From: Eutreptiella sp. 'Long Island Sound 2002'
Taxonomy: Eukaryota > Euglenozoa > Euglenophyceae > Eutreptiales > Eutreptiaceae
DNA: 64,000 nucleotides
Direction: 5' to 3'
Assembly (NCBI GenBank): GCA_964036045.1
Contig: OZ038385.1
Coordinates: forward strand, 22,519,813 to 22,583,812
Of this stretch, positions 21,147 through 30,533 are shown piece after piece. A program made the translations under genes and the position numbers. The notes under the pieces are model-generated. The model did no database searches and was not told the DNA's origin. It worked only from the letters and a program-made list of their open reading frames with translations. The first letter of the stretch is position 1. Each line of letters starts with the position of its first letter.

Positions 21147-21779
21147 ATGGACGGGGTTGAGCAGCCTAGTCAGAACCAGCAAGAGTCAGCCGAGGAGAGG
21201 CTGGCGGCACAAGCCAAAGAAATTCAAGAACTCAGAGAGCAACTCGCCCGAGTGGCAGTGAAGGAGGGGCCCCGCCTGCCCCCACTAAGCGTCCCAGAAG
21301 TAAACCGAGCCCTCGAGAAGCCTCAGTTGGCACAGTGGATGAGACTCATGCTGTCCAACATCAAGGCGTACGTACGCCTTAGAGCTGGTGAGGTGGGGGA
21401 GATCCCCCGACCAAGTGAGTTCGGCGGCCAGGCGACGGAGGCCGCAGTCGACCCAGGAGAGCAGCTGGCGTGGAGGGTCTGGGACTGCGTGTCCCAGTCC
21501 CAGGCGGCGTATGCCCGCAGGTATGCAGGGACGCACGGAAAAACCAGCTCCGAGTCCAACCAGTACACCACGCTGGAGGAGGCATGGAAGGAACAAGGAT
21601 CGGCGTTCACGTGGCGGAGCGTCAAGTTCAGGGAGGTGGGAGGAGTACTGCAGTGGCAGTCGAGGCAGGGCGAGTGGATCCCTGTGGACTCGCCGCCGAG
21701 CGGAGGGTGCCAGAGGTGCGCGCAGCGGGGCTCCCCCGACGAACGCCACTGGCACTTTAGATGCCCACACTGGTCCTGA
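21147..21779 (+). CDS. gag: Gag-like protein of YR element 1
   Basis: ATG at 21147 lies in CCCATGG context and gives 210 residues, ending at TGA 21777-21779. Residues 10-45 are Glu/Gln-rich and likely a coiled coil (EERLAAQAKEIQELREQLA). The middle is helical, and the end carries a Cys/His cluster (CQRC, then HWHFRCPHW), which could be a nucleic-acid-binding zinc knuckle. The role is inferred to be packaging of element RNA. The stop is followed by C, and the same frame stays open for 45 codons up to the first ATG of the recombinase ORF, so a fusion by stop-codon read-through is possible. Confidence 0.8.
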   Translation: MDGVEQPSQNQQESAEERLAAQAKEIQELREQLARVAVKEGPRLPPLSVPEVNRALEKPQLAQWMRLMLSNIKAYVRLRAGEVGEIPRPSEFGGQATEAAVDPGEQLAWRVWDCVSQSQAAYARRYAGTHGKTSSESNQYTTLEEAWKEQGSAFTWRSVKFREVGGVLQWQSRQGEWIPVDSPPSGGCQRCAQRGSPDERHWHFRCPHWS

Positions 21780-21914
21780 CAGGACCGGCTGGAGCCCGGA
21801 CCGGCCGCCCCGGGCTCCGGCGTTGCGGACGCGGCGGCAGAGCTGCGGGCGCTCGCCCGCCGGTGGGAGACAGCAGCCCGGTCAGACGACCCCTGCTCAC
21901 CAGAGGAAAGTGCC

Positions 21915-23720
21915 ATGCAGTCCTGGAGACCGAGAACCCGCTCGCAGTACGCGTCCCGACTCCGGGCCTTGGCGGCTTACGCGGACCGCACGGGCCCGCC
22001 TGATACAGCCGCAGCACTAGCAGGCCTCCTGGCAGAGCGGGCGCAAGCCGGCGCTACAGCGTCGGCCCTGCGGGGTATTACCTCCGCGGTCAGAGCCGTG
22101 GAGGACCTCCAGTGGCTGCCCCCAACAGTCACCACCCTGCACAAACGGATTGCGGCGGGAGCCGCATCCTCGGGCTCTCAGCCCTATCTGTCCCCAGCAG
22201 GCTTGGTCCAGCTGGTCGAAAAGGCCAGAGACTCCAGACACGGAGCGGTGTTCAGCGCTTTGGCCATCATCAGCTGGGTATGCTACCTGCGGGTGGGCGA
22301 AGCGGCTGGCATCAGGGTTACTGACCTGGCTATGCCAGGTTTTATCCAGTTTTGGAACTCCAAGACAGGGGAGGAGGGGTACACCACCCGCCCCCTGTAC
22401 AGGTATGCGGACGGTGTCCGGGCGTGGCTTCATGGCCACATGGTTTCGCTGGGCCGGTCCTCAGACATGCTCGTCTGGCAGTCAGGGGAAGCGGGGTTGG
22501 AGGCAGGCATGGCCGACACACTGGCGAGCACCGCCCACTTCCGAGCCAGGTGGCACGCCCTGCGCAGGGGAGGCGCCGCAGCGACTTGGGCCCGTAAACC
22601 AGACCTCGCCTACTACAAATGGTGGGGCAGATGGCAGAGCACGGCCGTGGCGATGCAATACGGCACCAAATGGTCAGACCCGGGAGTCGTTGCCCCTACG
22701 GTGCTGCCCGCATGGTCCCGTGACCAGGGGCCTTTGCCGACTACGGAACGCGTGGGCGTCCTGGCCCTGTGGGGATCCCCGATGTTCCCCAGTATCGCGA
22801 GCGCCCTCAACACCCCGACCAAGCGCAAGCCGAGGCGTCCGCGAGGTCAGGAACTGGAGTCCACCGCGAACGGCACAGTTGGGAGCGGAGGCGACGGAGA
22901 CCAAGCCGCGACCGAGCTGGAGGAGTCCGCCGGGGATGGCTCTGCTGAGATGGGCCCGGGGCCTGACACGGCTCCTACCCTCCCTCCACTTCCGCCTTTG
23001 GCCTCTGCCATTGAGCGCGGCGCCGTGTCTCGGGAAGATGCGGGTCAGCTGTGCACGGTGGCGGGGCCATTGGTTGCCGTGGGGGGGGGGGCGTGCGGAC
23101 CAGGGACGGCAGCCGGGCCCATCAATGTCGATTCCGACGTGGACACCGACGACCACAGCGAGGATTCCGGAAGCGAGCCCTCTGGCGAATTCGCAGTCGG
23201 CAGCACCAGGGGCTCCCCCGGGCGTCGACAGGCCGGAGTTGCCAGGTTCGTTGGACGGGAGCGTAAACCGTGGTCCTCCAGGGCAGCCGTTGGCCCTGTC
23301 AGAGGAGGACCCGCAGCGGGCTCGAAAGCTGGAGTGGTGGGCCGTGTCCACCGCACATACACGGGGCCGCGTCGCGCTAAGGTGGTCTTGGATGGTACGC
23401 AGGCCGTGCGATCCCGAGCCCCCGCACGCCGTCAAGCTGGGAGACCTCGTTTGGCCCAGCAGATCGGAACGCCGCAGCCCAAGCGCATCAAGCTCGGGCA
23501 GGGCGGGCATGTCCGGACGCCGGAGGCGCAAGGCCCGGTGGAGGGTGCCTTCGTGGCTGCAGCTGAGCGTCTCAAGGCCAAGGCTTGGGGGAGGGCGGGA
23601 CCAGTGGCGTCGCCCCCCCCCCCCTCTGTAAGGGTCCCGACAGGGGTGGGAGGGTGCAGGAACAGCCCCCCCTCTTCCTGGAGTTCATGCAGGCGCTCAC
23701 CCCCCATTTTCACTGGATAG
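21915..23720 (+). CDS. Tyrosine recombinase (YR) of element 1
   Basis: The first ATG is at 21915 and the ORF has 601 codons. Residues 1-80 form the N-terminal SAM-like DNA-binding part (RTRSQYASRLRALAAY). The catalytic fold runs from about 90 to 255 with a complete set of residues: Arg126 in YLRVGEA, His214 and Arg217 in HALRRGG, a Trp in the His/Trp position (WGRW, 237-240) and Tyr249 as nucleophile. These families cut and rejoin DNA through a 3'-phosphotyrosine, so the protein should integrate the circular cDNA. From about 260 to 601 the protein is Pro/Gly/Arg-rich and disordered; its last 45 codons overlap the next ORF in another frame. It is in the same frame as gag with only the TGA at 21777 between them. 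It appears catalytically intact. Confidence 0.93.
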   Translation: MQSWRPRTRSQYASRLRALAAYADRTGPPDTAAALAGLLAERAQAGATASALRGITSAVRAVEDLQWLPPTVTTLHKRIAAGAASSGSQPYLSPAGLVQLVEKARDSRHGAVFSALAIISWVCYLRVGEAAGIRVTDLAMPGFIQFWNSKTGEEGYTTRPLYRYADGVRAWLHGHMVSLGRSSDMLVWQSGEAGLEAGMADTLASTAHFRARWHALRRGGAAATWARKPDLAYYKWWGRWQSTAVAMQYGTKWSDPGVVAPTVLPAWSRDQGPLPTTERVGVLALWGSPMFPSIASALNTPTKRKPRRPRGQELESTANGTVGSGGDGDQAATELEESAGDGSAEMGPGPDTAPTLPPLPPLASAIERGAVSREDAGQLCTVAGPLVAVGGGACGPGTAAGPINVDSDVDTDDHSEDSGSEPSGEFAVGSTRGSPGRRQAGVARFVGRERKPWSSRAAVGPVRGGPAAGSKAGVVGRVHRTYTGPRRAKVVLDGTQAVRSRAPARRQAGRPRLAQQIGTPQPKRIKLGQGGHVRTPEAQGPVEGAFVAAAERLKAKAWGRAGPVASPPPPSVRVPTGVGGCRNSPPSSWSSCRRSPPIFTG

Positions 23721-25581
23721 CCGAGCGGGAACGTTGTGGCTTGTGGATGGTTGCGAAGAGGGTGGATCTGTGGTTGAATAGAGTGTTCGATACAGCCGAG
23801 GATTTCCGCTTGCAAGGGGCTTTACCCGCTCTCCTGGGCGCCTTGCGCAAGCTCCACCCGGACGCCTGGGAGGCATGCCTCCATATCAACACCTCCCCCA
23901 TTCCGCGGTTCATGGGGGGGGTCGAGGATGCCATTTTGGACCGGGGATTGGGACCGGTAGGCTCCCACCAGCTACCGGACGATCTGTGGGACGCTGTCGT
24001 ACCGCCCTTCTACCAAGGAGGGCTCCAGGATTTCGACGTCGAGCGGGAGTGGCAGGACGGGGATAGGGTGGTCCGAGGGGCAACCAGATGGGTGTCGCAG
24101 CAGGTCCAGAGGATAGTGCAGGCGTTGAGGGGGGCGGGGGTCTACGAGGAGCCGGCTGACCCCCCCCCCCCCCCACATGTTACCCCTTTGTCATCCCCAA
24201 ATCATCCGAGAAGGTATCCTTGATCTTGAGTTGCGTCAAGATCAACAAGAGTGACGGGGGCAAGCCCCCCACTTTCAGATTGGATTCCTGGGAGGATTTG
24301 GCTAGGTCCTTGTCGGCGTTCCCGCCTGATGTGGACCTCTACGGCCTCCACATTGACCTCAAAAATGCGTTCTGGAGCTTTTGCTTGCCCCAGGGTGCGC
24401 GCCAGGTTTTTCGCTTCCGGCCCGCCCCCGGGGCTCCGCCTGTGGCGCTGTCGCGCCTACCGTTTGGCTGGAAATACAGCCCCTATCTGTGCCAAACGAG
24501 TTTGGCTCGCATTCTCCAGGGGGTACTGCCCCCCGAGATACTCCTTGTGCACTACCTCGATGACTTTTTGCTCGTCTTCACTGATAGGGAGGTGCTCAGG
24601 GAGGCGGGACGAGTGGCAGTGCGTGCCCTGATCGAGGCTGGGTTCCTCATAAGTCCTAAGAGTGTCCTGGACCCGGTGCCTGTGGCGTCATTCCTGGGGA
24701 AGGAGCTCGACTTGCAGGCTAGGCAGATCAGGAGCCATGAACAAGCACTGCTCCAGTTGTGGGCGGGATGGCTGAGGCTGGCGGTTGGCGCAGGCAACGA
24801 CCGGCACCTCCAAAGCTTCCTGGGTTTACTGAATTGGCATGTGCGTCCGAGGGGATTGGGTTGTCCTTTCGCGGCGGGCGCCTACTGCTGGTTGCGCTGG
24901 CGTCGGACGGTGGGGGGGGTCAAACAGCCGGCCCAGGGCTTCCCCCTGAAAATGCTGGGCAGCCTCGCGACATTGGTGGCGATGGCGGCCGAGCCCTGGC
25001 GGGCGCCGGGCGGGGAGGCCTGGCGGCAATTGAGGACCCTCCAGTTTGGGACTGAGGATAGGCTTTCGCGATCATCTCTCTGGTGCGGGGGCGTCGTCAT
25101 CTGTGTCGATGGAGCGCGCGATGCGGGGTGCTGGAGGGTTGGGGCGCTCGTGCCGGGGGTGGGTGTGCGTACGCATGTGACACCTCCTGCCCGCTTCGCC
25201 AGCCAGCAAACCACGGAACTGAGGGGAGTGGCGTGGGCTGTCAGGTTTGCAGTCAGGACTGGACACCGAGCTGTTACGGTCTGTAGCGACAGCGAGGCGG
25301 CCATTGCTCAGGTTCTCAGGCTGCGCGCGACTAGCCACCTGACCCACCACCAAACGGTCCTTCGGTCGTTGGCTAGAATCCTGTGGGTATCAGGGATCGT
25401 GCTCCGCCTCGTGTGGGTGCCCTCGGCGCTTCAGCCGGGAGACCCTATGTCCAGGGTGACGTCAGTGTTCGGAGGCTCACAGGCCAGAGCGGAAGTCGAG
25501 GCTTGGTGCACGTGGGATGCATTGCTGGAGAATCTGGGCGAGGCTCGGGTGAGGGGGGTGGTGTGTCTCCGAGGATGCTAG
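23687..25581 (+). CDS. Reverse transcriptase-RNase H of element 1 (one homopolymer frameshift)
   Basis: The first ATG is at 23687. The N-terminal part (to 24159) and the polymerase part (from 24175) are in different frames, joined across C15 at 24160-24174. After the run the protein resumes with YPFVIPKSSEKVSLILS. RT motifs: HIDLKNAFW (catalytic Asp about 24355), LPFGWKYSPYLCQ, and YLDD at 24553-24564, followed by LISPKS. RNase H has its acidic set: Asp in CVDGA (about 25108), Glu in TTELRG (about 25216), Asp in VCSDSEA (about 25288) and Asp in PGDPMSR (about 25441). No protease or methyltransferase is seen. It should copy element RNA into cDNA. All catalytic residues are present, so the single indel may be a sequencing error or a programmed shift. 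Confidence 0.92.
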
Positions 25582-25799
25582 CCCCCCCCCCCCCCCAGTG
25601 GGCCACACTGGCGGAAGCACCGGGACAGTCGCCTAGCAAAAACCCGGACGCACTGCTGTGAACTTGCTGAAGAACAATGGCTGGAAGTGTCTATGGCGGG
25701 GACATCCAGCTCAGCCTACCGACCAATTGAAGCCCCAGTGGGCCAGCGGCGGCAGAGTTTGCCCCCTCCATGTAGCAACCTTTTTTGCTTTCCGCACCT

Positions 25800-26309
25800 A
25801 TGACCAAGCATCGGGGCTCGCGTGGGGCCCGCAAGCGACGGGGTTCCCGTGAGGCCCACCGGAAGGGTCGCCATGGCGGACAGCGGCACCGGCGTTCCGC
25901 GGACGCCCAGCAGCGCCGGGCGGCGAAGTGGAGCGGCGTGCTCCGCACCCGCCTCCGCGGCAGGCTGGCACGCCTGCCCATCCGCCGGGTGCTGCTCGGC
26001 AACGGGGTGCGCCTGTGCCCCCTGTGCCCCCTCCCTGACGACAGGGAGGGGTTTTTGGAACGAGCGGCCAGGGACGTGGCCGCACGCGTGGGAGGCACGC
26101 CGCACCGCCGCACGGCCCCCGGCGGCAGCGCCGCCAAGCCCCCAGGGCGGCATGCCTGCCGCCAGGTCTGGGAGGTGAGGCTGCCGGAGGGAGTCGCTGT
26201 GGTCTCCCTAACGGACTGGAACCAGGGACGCAGGGTTGCGGTACCCTATATATGGATCCAGGCCCGGTATGGGCTGGTGTTGCAAATTGCCCGCCTCTTC
26301 AACCCGTGA
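25800..26309 (+). CDS. Small basic ORF of element 1, function unknown
   Basis: ATG at 25800 gives 169 residues. Residues 1-60 are extremely Arg/Lys/His-rich (nucleic-acid binding or nuclear import likely). A CPLCPLP pair of cysteines near residue 75 with nearby His and Cys could bind zinc. The C-terminal third is ordered and hydrophobic (VWEVRLPEGVAVVSLTDW, then YIWIQARYGLVLQI). It lies downstream of RNase H, inside the split direct repeats, in the place where some DIRS-group elements carry an extra gene. I recognise no family. Codon composition resembles the other element ORFs, which supports it being real. Confidence 0.5.
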   Translation: MTKHRGSRGARKRRGSREAHRKGRHGGQRHRRSADAQQRRAAKWSGVLRTRLRGRLARLPIRRVLLGNGVRLCPLCPLPDDREGFLERAARDVAARVGGTPHRRTAPGGSAAKPPGRHACRQVWEVRLPEGVAVVSLTDWNQGRRVAVPYIWIQARYGLVLQIARLFNP

Positions 26310-26329
26310 GGTTTGACGACTGTCGTCGT

Positions 26330-27370
26330 TGTCTGAGCCTGCCCACTGCGGTGGGTGACCCTGACGGCGTCGCCGCTGGGTGTTGCTTTTGCTTTGTCTT
26401 TTTGGGCCGCGTCGGTCCGCGTTCCGCTGGAGCTGACGGCCGGGTGCTGGGGTTGACAGCCTTTTACCGTCGGTGAGACTGGGCGACCGTCGTTTTCGCC
26501 TGTATCTGCCCTCTGCAGGGGGTGACTCTGACGGCGTGGCCGCTGGGTGCGCCTGCCTTGTTGTCTCTTTATTTGGTTGGCGGCACGGCCGCTGGGTGCT
26601 TTATTTGTTTCGCATTTTTGTTGGGCCTGCCTCATTCCGCATCCAGCGGAAGCTGACGGCAGGTTGGTGGGATATGCCCGGCCTCTTTGTCCGAGGGACA
26701 CGGCGACCGTCGTGATCGCCTGTATCTGCCCACTGTGGTGACTGTCCAGGGCGGCGTGGCCGCTGGAGGCGTCCGCCGGGGGTGGCGCTGCTGTTATGGG
26801 ACTGGTGCCCGGCACTTTTCCTGCCCTCCCCGCACTTCGACCTCTGGCCTTTGCCATTGAGCGCGGCGCCGTGTCTCGGGAAGATGCGGGTCAGCAGTGC
26901 ACGGTGGCGGGTCCTCTGGTTGTCGTGGGGGGTGCTGCGGTTTGGTCTGCCTTTTTGCTTGTTTGCACGTTCCTCTGGGGCAGGGATTGGTTGTGGGTCC
27001 TGCCGTGAGAGACCGGGTGCGGCGGGGACCTTTTTGGGCGTGCCTCACTCCGCTTCCAACTGGGGCTGAAGGCCGGTTGGTGCGATTTGACCGCCTTCTT
27101 TGTACGTGGGCACGGCGACCGTCGTGATCGCCTGTATCTGCCCGCTGTGGTGACTGTCCATGGCGGCGTGGCCGCTGAAGGAGTCTGCCGGGGGTGACGC
27201 TGCTGATGTGGACCCGGTGCCCGACACGATTCCTGACCTCCCTCCGCTTCAGCTTCTGGATTCTGCCGTTGAGCGCGGCGCCGTGTCTCGGGTAGATGCG
27301 GGTCGGCAGTGCACGGTGGCGGGTCCCCTGGGTGTAGTGGGGGGGGGGGGTGCTTCTGTTTGTTCTGCCT
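26330..27370. repeat. Tandem 3' non-coding repeats partly copied from the YR coding region
   Basis: Two units of about 410 bp share CGCCTGTATCTGCCC, GGCGGCGTGGCCGCTG and a block reading GAGCGCGGCGCCGTGTCTCG at about 26857 and 27269. An earlier diverged copy starts near 26330. The same block, with flanks on both sides, is present inside the recombinase ORF at about 22915-23085, so part of the YR C-terminal coding sequence has been copied into the 3' region. The frames here are disrupted, so the copies are non-coding. Confidence 0.85.
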
Positions 27371-27466
27371 TTTCGCTTGGTTACTACCTCAGTTCACATT
27401 CCTCTGGGGCTGAGATCCGGTTGTGGGCCCTGTGGTGTGAGAGATGGGTACGGCGGAGAATGAATA

Positions 27467-27509
27467 CCCAAGTCCTGTGCAGTTTTCTTGTGCTCTGCTT
27501 GTGCAAACA
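27467..27509 (+). repeat. Split direct repeat B1 of YR element 1
   Basis: 43 bp from CCCAAGTCCTGTGCAG to CTTGTGCAAACA, identical to B2 at 27813-27855. Its last two bases (CA) are also the first two of A2, giving the joined B1A2 unit. Confidence 0.95.
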
Positions 27510-27573
27510 CTAGTTGTGCCTCGTCTCAACTTTTGTTTGCGTCTCCAATGTTTAGGCAGTTTTCCTGTCTTTG
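27508..27573 (+). repeat. Split direct repeat A2 of YR element 1
   Basis: 66 bp identical to A1 (21068-21133), directly abutting B1. In PAT-like elements this internal B1A2 junction lets the cDNA circularise by pairing the two ends. Confidence 0.95.
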
Positions 27574-27812
27574 CCCGCCCACCCACCCACTGACCGACTG
27601 ACCCCCTGAGAGCACCTGCCCTTTCCTTTCCTTTTTGAAACCGATCCCCTCGGGTGGAGTGGGGGATCTAACCGTGCTGCAGCGTGTGGGCCAGGGTATA
27701 GGGTCAGGGTCAGTTTCAGAGTGGGGTCCCGCATCCAGCGGAGTGGTCCGCAGCGCACCCGTCCATACAACCGCCGGTATTTCCGGCCTTGGTGATACTT
27801 CAGTACTGCCAT

Positions 27813-27855
27813 CCCAAGTCCTGTGCAGTTTTCTTGTGCTCTGCTTGTGCAAACA
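27813..27855 (+). repeat. Split direct repeat B2, right end of YR element 1
   Basis: 43 bp identical to B1. The match ends at CAAACA, which sets the right end of the element at about 27855. Confidence 0.95.
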
Positions 27856-28609
27856 TGCGGGTCCCAGATCCCAACATACTCGTCGTTCGGCGTCCGCTCC
27901 TTTTCCGCGAGGGGAGGGACCTCAATCACCATGTGTCGGCCTGCAGTGAGGGTGCGAGGGCATGCTAGGGGGGGGGGGGGGGGTGCCAGGCCTGCTTTCG
28001 GTCCGGCCCCACTTCTGTTGGGGGGGGTAGGGGCAGCAAAAGGTCTGCTCCCCTGTTTCATGGTCCCCAAGGGGAACCAGCCCACGGCCTGCACCCTCGC
28101 TTTGTGGTGGCTGAAATTTGGGCCAACAGAGGGGGGGGGAGGGGGATGGGGGAAACCTTGGGTAGATTGTTGGCAATATGGAACGCATGGGGCTCCTTCC
28201 ACAGTGTCTCCTCGTTTGTCTCATCTTTGTGGTCATGCAGTGTGTGCACACCTACAATGGGGTGCGTTGCATTCCAATGTAGGTTGTCTGAAATTCAAAT
28301 GGGCAAAATTCGGAAAAATGGAGGGAAGTGGGAGAAAATGGGCAAAACTTGTGGGAAAATGGTGAGAAAGCACCCCTGAAATGGTGGCAAATGGTGGGTT
28401 CCCCATTTCCCCCCATTTTCTTCCCATTTTCCTCCATTTCCCCTTTTCCCACACTTTCTTTTGGGAATGCTGTCATGAAGGTTATCACCGCCTGCGTTGG
28501 GAAGTGCTGGTCTTTGGGGATGCCCTATTTTGTTTCCATTCAGCCCCACGCCCCCAGCCCCGCGCCATCTGTTCCTTAGTGTTGTTCTCCCCGTTCTCAC
28601 GTTGTCCAC
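27856..28609. promoter_or_regulatory. Upstream region of the class II aldolase gene
   Basis: This 754-bp stretch lies between the YR element and the aldolase ATG. It has a G16 run near 27968 and a G/A-rich then C/T-rich pair of segments at about 28300-28365 and 28395-28450. These are roughly complementary (AAAATGGAGG-type words against CCTCCATTTT-type words) and could form a hairpin or triplex. I see no TATA box. Calling it a promoter rests only on position. Confidence 0.4.
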
Positions 28610-28879
28610 ATGTCCGAGCAGCAGCCTCCAAAAGAGGCGTCGTGCAAGGGCCTCAGCAGTGACAAGTTATTAGATCCTGTCAGGAAAGCTCATTTGGAGC
28701 GGCAAGTCCGAGTGGACCTCGCGGCTGTGCATCGGTTGTGCCACAACTTCCAGTTCAACGAGGGCATTGACAATCATTTGACAGTGATGGTTCCCGGGAC
28801 TGCAGACAAATTTTTCGGAATTGCGTACGGCACCGTCTGGTCTGAGGTCACAGCGAGCGACTTGCTGGTTGTCAACCAG
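28610..28879 (+). CDS. Class II aldolase/adducin family protein, exon 1
   Basis: ATG at 28610 opens 90 codons (residues 1-90), ending in phase 0 at CAG/GTTTGT. It holds the N-terminal half of the fold: RQVRVDLAAVHRLCHNF (helix), NHLTVMVPGTADKFF and YGTVWSEVTASDLLVV, which match the family pattern of an HxS-xR-xPG loop and an EVTASDL strand. Family members are zinc lyases or epimerases acting on sugar phosphates, or non-catalytic adducin-like proteins. The next exon is 32.5 kb downstream at 61421. The joined protein is 272 residues, a usual length. No targeting peptide is obvious, so cytosol is likely. GC content and codon use differ from the adjacent retroelements. Confidence 0.9.
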
Positions 28880-30533
28880 GTTTGTCTTGACACGGCAATG
28901 CCAGGCATGTTTGAAGTAACTTTCACCAACCCCCCAGCCCCCGCCTTGTCCAAGCTGCACTACTCGTAGGGCCATGTTTTTTTGGCACCAAAACCGGTAC
29001 TAAAAGTGCATATTAGCACGCCGAGCATGCAAAGCGCAAAATGATGCATACTGGTAGTCTCTGGACTAGCTGACCGCAAGTACTTGGTGGCAAATGAGTA
29101 TAGCGAACCACAAGAGCATCAACAATGACAAAAACTGTGCTGTGACCTAGGGTCTCTAGCAGGTGGGATTCTCTCCATAGCTATCCCATTGAATGCCCAG
29201 GCTAGGCTCAAGGTTAAGTAGATTACCACCAAATGGCCTGGCGAGTAGAGGGTAGTTTGGGTAGTTTGCACCAGGTCCAGGGCCATATCAGCCAAAGCGG
29301 GGAAGATGCATTGTTACATAGCCCTTGCTGTATGGGGGGTCCCTAAAGCAGGTAGGTGGCGTTGTTACACAACCATCCCCAAAGCAGAGATGGGACGTAG
29401 GCTGCCAAAAACCTACTGCATCCAAAGGAGGGAGGCAGCGTGGCCACATGGATTGGGGTCGCCAAGCTGGGGTGATGTGGTTGTGTGAACGTGTTGCATC
29501 AAGGTCTCCAAAGTAGGGAGGTCATGTGGCTGCATCGCCCCTGTTGCACCAGGGTCCCGAAAGCACGCAGGTCACGTGGCCACAATTGCATGAAGGTCTG
29601 ACGTGGCTACATAATACTCGCCGTAATAGGTCAAAGCAGGGAGATGATGTGGCTGCATTGCCCTTGCTTTATCAGGGTCCAGAGGGGAGGAGGCATGGTT
29701 CACCTATGCAGTGCCCATATGGAAATATTTTTTGTGTGTGACCTGTTGCATGAAGGTGAGCATTTTTGTTCTACTTTTGCTGGGCACCTTTCACACCAAA
29801 GTCCCCCGCCTTCCAGAAGAAAAGATGCCTCCTACAAGAGATTGGGTGGGAGGGATGGTTAGAGGTGGGGAGGGGGTTCAGGGCATTCCCAGTTATAGGA
29901 CGAATTGTACCTTAGCATGGTGTTAGCATTCATGCACATGTCTGCCGAACTGCACCAGACGTAGCAGTGCCCTGCCATAGGCCACCATTTCGTTCCTCTT
30001 CTGCGACAGAAAGTTACCTATGGGGGGCACATGGTGTGCTGAGCGTCAATCATGCATGCACTGTGCACACATTGCATTTTGTGCTGTGCAAGAGAGCCAT
30101 ACTTTGTGGTTTTGGGAGCATTGTTGTTGTTCGGTACTGGCTATTTAGGGTGCCTTTCCTGATTAGGGATATGGCATAGCTTAATTTTCACTCGTTTTCA
30201 CCAGAGGTTTCTTTTAACCATTTTCACCAATTTCTGCCCTTTCTTGTCATTATAGGTGGACAATTGATTATAACGGGGAATTGTACAATGATTGATAACA
30301 GGAGGGTTCAGATTGAATATGATATCGAACACTTTCTACATTGTGCCTTTATCCACGTGCCCTGTCATGTCTTTTGTGAGGGGTGTGTGGCATATGTTTG
30401 GAACAAGGTGTTGAATGTTCATACTGACGGCATCAGCAAAAAATAGACACTCACACAGCCAAGTGGCTTTGAAGATGCATCGGGCTGAGGGTTGCCGATG
30501 GGGCAGAGCTAACGAGGGGGGGGGGGGTTTCTG
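28880..30533. other. Start of giant intron, with a degenerate minisatellite
   Basis: At about 29280-29760 a loose 60-bp repeat recurs, with the words AAAGCAGGGAGG, GTGGCTGCAT, TGCACCAGGGTCC and CATGAAGGTC. The rest is unique-looking and AT-richer. A C/G run lies at 30516-30527. No gene is seen before 30534. Confidence 0.5.

Larger units (their letters stand above)
21068..27855 (+). mobile_element. DIRS/PAT-type tyrosine-recombinase retrotransposon with split direct repeats
   Basis: The element is bounded by the split direct repeats that define PAT-like elements: A1 (21068-21133), then the coding region, then B1 (27467-27509) directly joined to A2 (27508-27573), then B2 (27813-27855). A1 matches A2 over 66 bp and B1 matches B2 over 43 bp, with a CA shared at the B1/A2 junction. 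The coding order is gag, tyrosine recombinase, reverse transcriptase, RNase H, plus a small basic ORF. No integrase (DDE) or LTR is seen. DIRS-group elements are known to insert through a circular intermediate using YR, with no target duplication. The canonical order puts YR last; YR before RT is the order reported for trypanosomatid VIPER. Only one clear frame break (C15 at 24160-24174) separates it from an intact element. Confidence 0.93.

Noticed and set aside
22674-23531. 285-codon minus-strand frame opposite the recombinase ORF
   Set aside because: Antisense shadow in GC-rich DNA, no family match.
22150-23631. 493-codon frame overlapping the recombinase ORF
   Set aside because: It overlaps the catalytic YR frame entirely and has no domain; a shadow of GC-rich coding DNA.
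28880-28969. Extension of aldolase exon 1 to the stop at 28969
   Set aside because: The family pattern stops at residue 90, where a GT donor lies; the last 29 codons match nothing and exon 2 joins in phase.
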